NCBI RefSeq assembly: GCF_052119585.1
Contig: NZ_JBGQOJ010000023.1
Location: 1 to 46,628, forward strand
Reading direction: 5' to 3'
Source: JBGQOJ01 sp052119585
GTDB taxonomy: Bacteria > Pseudomonadota > Alphaproteobacteria > Rhodobacterales > Rhodobacteraceae
Length of the DNA: 46,628 nt
Part shown: one piece after another, positions 46,443 through 46,628 of the stretch
Layout of the letters: each line of letters opens with the position of its first letter
Numbering within the stretch: position 1 is the stretch's first letter
Notes under the pieces: model-generated
The model's database searches: none
What the model saw: only the letters and a program-made list of their open reading frames with translations
Told to the model about the DNA's origin: nothing
Position numbers and translations under genes: made by a program

Positions 46443-46450
46443 GCCTTTCG
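46443..46450. repeat. 8-bp target site duplication of IS66 element 2 (right copy)
   Basis: GCCTTTCG, matching 43716-43723. Confidence 0.95.
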
Positions 46451-46477
46451 GGGGGGACTCGTCAAACGTTGACGTGG

Positions 46478-46524
46478 TGTTGACTCGTTTTGCGCTTACC
46501 AATACACAAGCGAAACGCTCAACA
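46478..46524. repeat. imperfect inverted repeat downstream of the tRNA-fMet gene
   Basis: TGTTGACTCGTTTTGCGCTT (46478-46497) faces AAGCGAAACGCTCAACA (46508-46524), pairing over most positions with a small bulge and a 10-nt loop. It begins about 30 bp past the tRNA 3' end on the tRNA's transcription side. It could be a processing or termination structure or part of an integration site; there is no T-run. Confidence 0.5.
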
Positions 46525-46552
46525 TCTAAGCTTTTGGTTTTGTGGTATATTT

Positions 46553-46628
<76 letters not shown>

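Overview
The window looks like a piece of an alphaproteobacterial chromosome or large replicon from the Rhodobacteraceae (Paracoccus/Rhodobacter/Roseobacter type). The signs are high GC with GC-rich third positions, many ATGA-coupled operons, roseobacter-like catabolic families, DUF3489-type phage/plasmid genes, and an initiator tRNA at the right edge. All assignments are by reading; no search or alignment was run.

Layout. (1) 1-2525: a tightly coupled prophage-like replication module (HTH protein, VRR-NUC nuclease, HTH replication-initiator-like protein with an iteron-like repeat array inside its gene, unknown protein). (2) 2620-6216: one large, AT-richer gene on the minus strand for a TPR + GreA/GreB-C-like + PIN-like protein, a candidate conflict/defence protein. 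(3) 6808-10697: an IS110-family (IS1111-group) element with 13-bp subterminal inverted repeats. Its transposase gene is split near the 3' end by a complete IS66-family element (7132-9641, 8-bp target duplication). (4) 11008-14095: an orphan DUF1989 gene, a minus-strand set of small phage/plasmid-type genes (DUF3489, a probable DUF6900 and others), and a terminase-small-subunit-like gene with no large subunit after it.

(5) 14230-23484: catabolic operon 1. A divergent LysR regulator faces cupin, GMC oxidoreductase, a spermidine/putrescine-type ABC importer (binding protein, ATPase, two permeases) and a 6-S-cysteinyl-FMN/[4Fe-4S] amine dehydrogenase. The substrate pocket of the last enzyme resembles histamine dehydrogenase more than trimethylamine dehydrogenase. 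This suggests import and oxidation of a small cationic amine or amino alcohol.

(6) 23840-35317, minus strand: catabolic cluster 2. It holds homologues of all four enzyme types of the DMSP demethylation route (DmdA-like THF-type methyltransferase, DmdB-like acyl-CoA ligase, DmdC-like acyl-CoA dehydrogenase, DmdD-like crotonase). It also encodes a thiolase, an SDR, an FAD oxidoreductase, an exported SxxK serine hydrolase, an unknown helical protein and the collapsed remnant of a second ligase. (7) 35481-43433: a second LysR, an HSD10-like SDR, a Dpp/Opp-type importer with a fused double ATPase, and an enolase-superfamily enzyme. Regions 6 and 7 look like one import-and-degradation island for an unidentified small substrate.

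(8) 43724-46442: a second, different IS66-family element, intact with perfect 24-bp inverted repeats and an 8-bp target duplication. It lies about 110 bp from an initiator tRNA-Met gene (46553 to window end, minus strand). The two IS66 elements bracket the catabolic island in opposite orientations but are not copies of each other.
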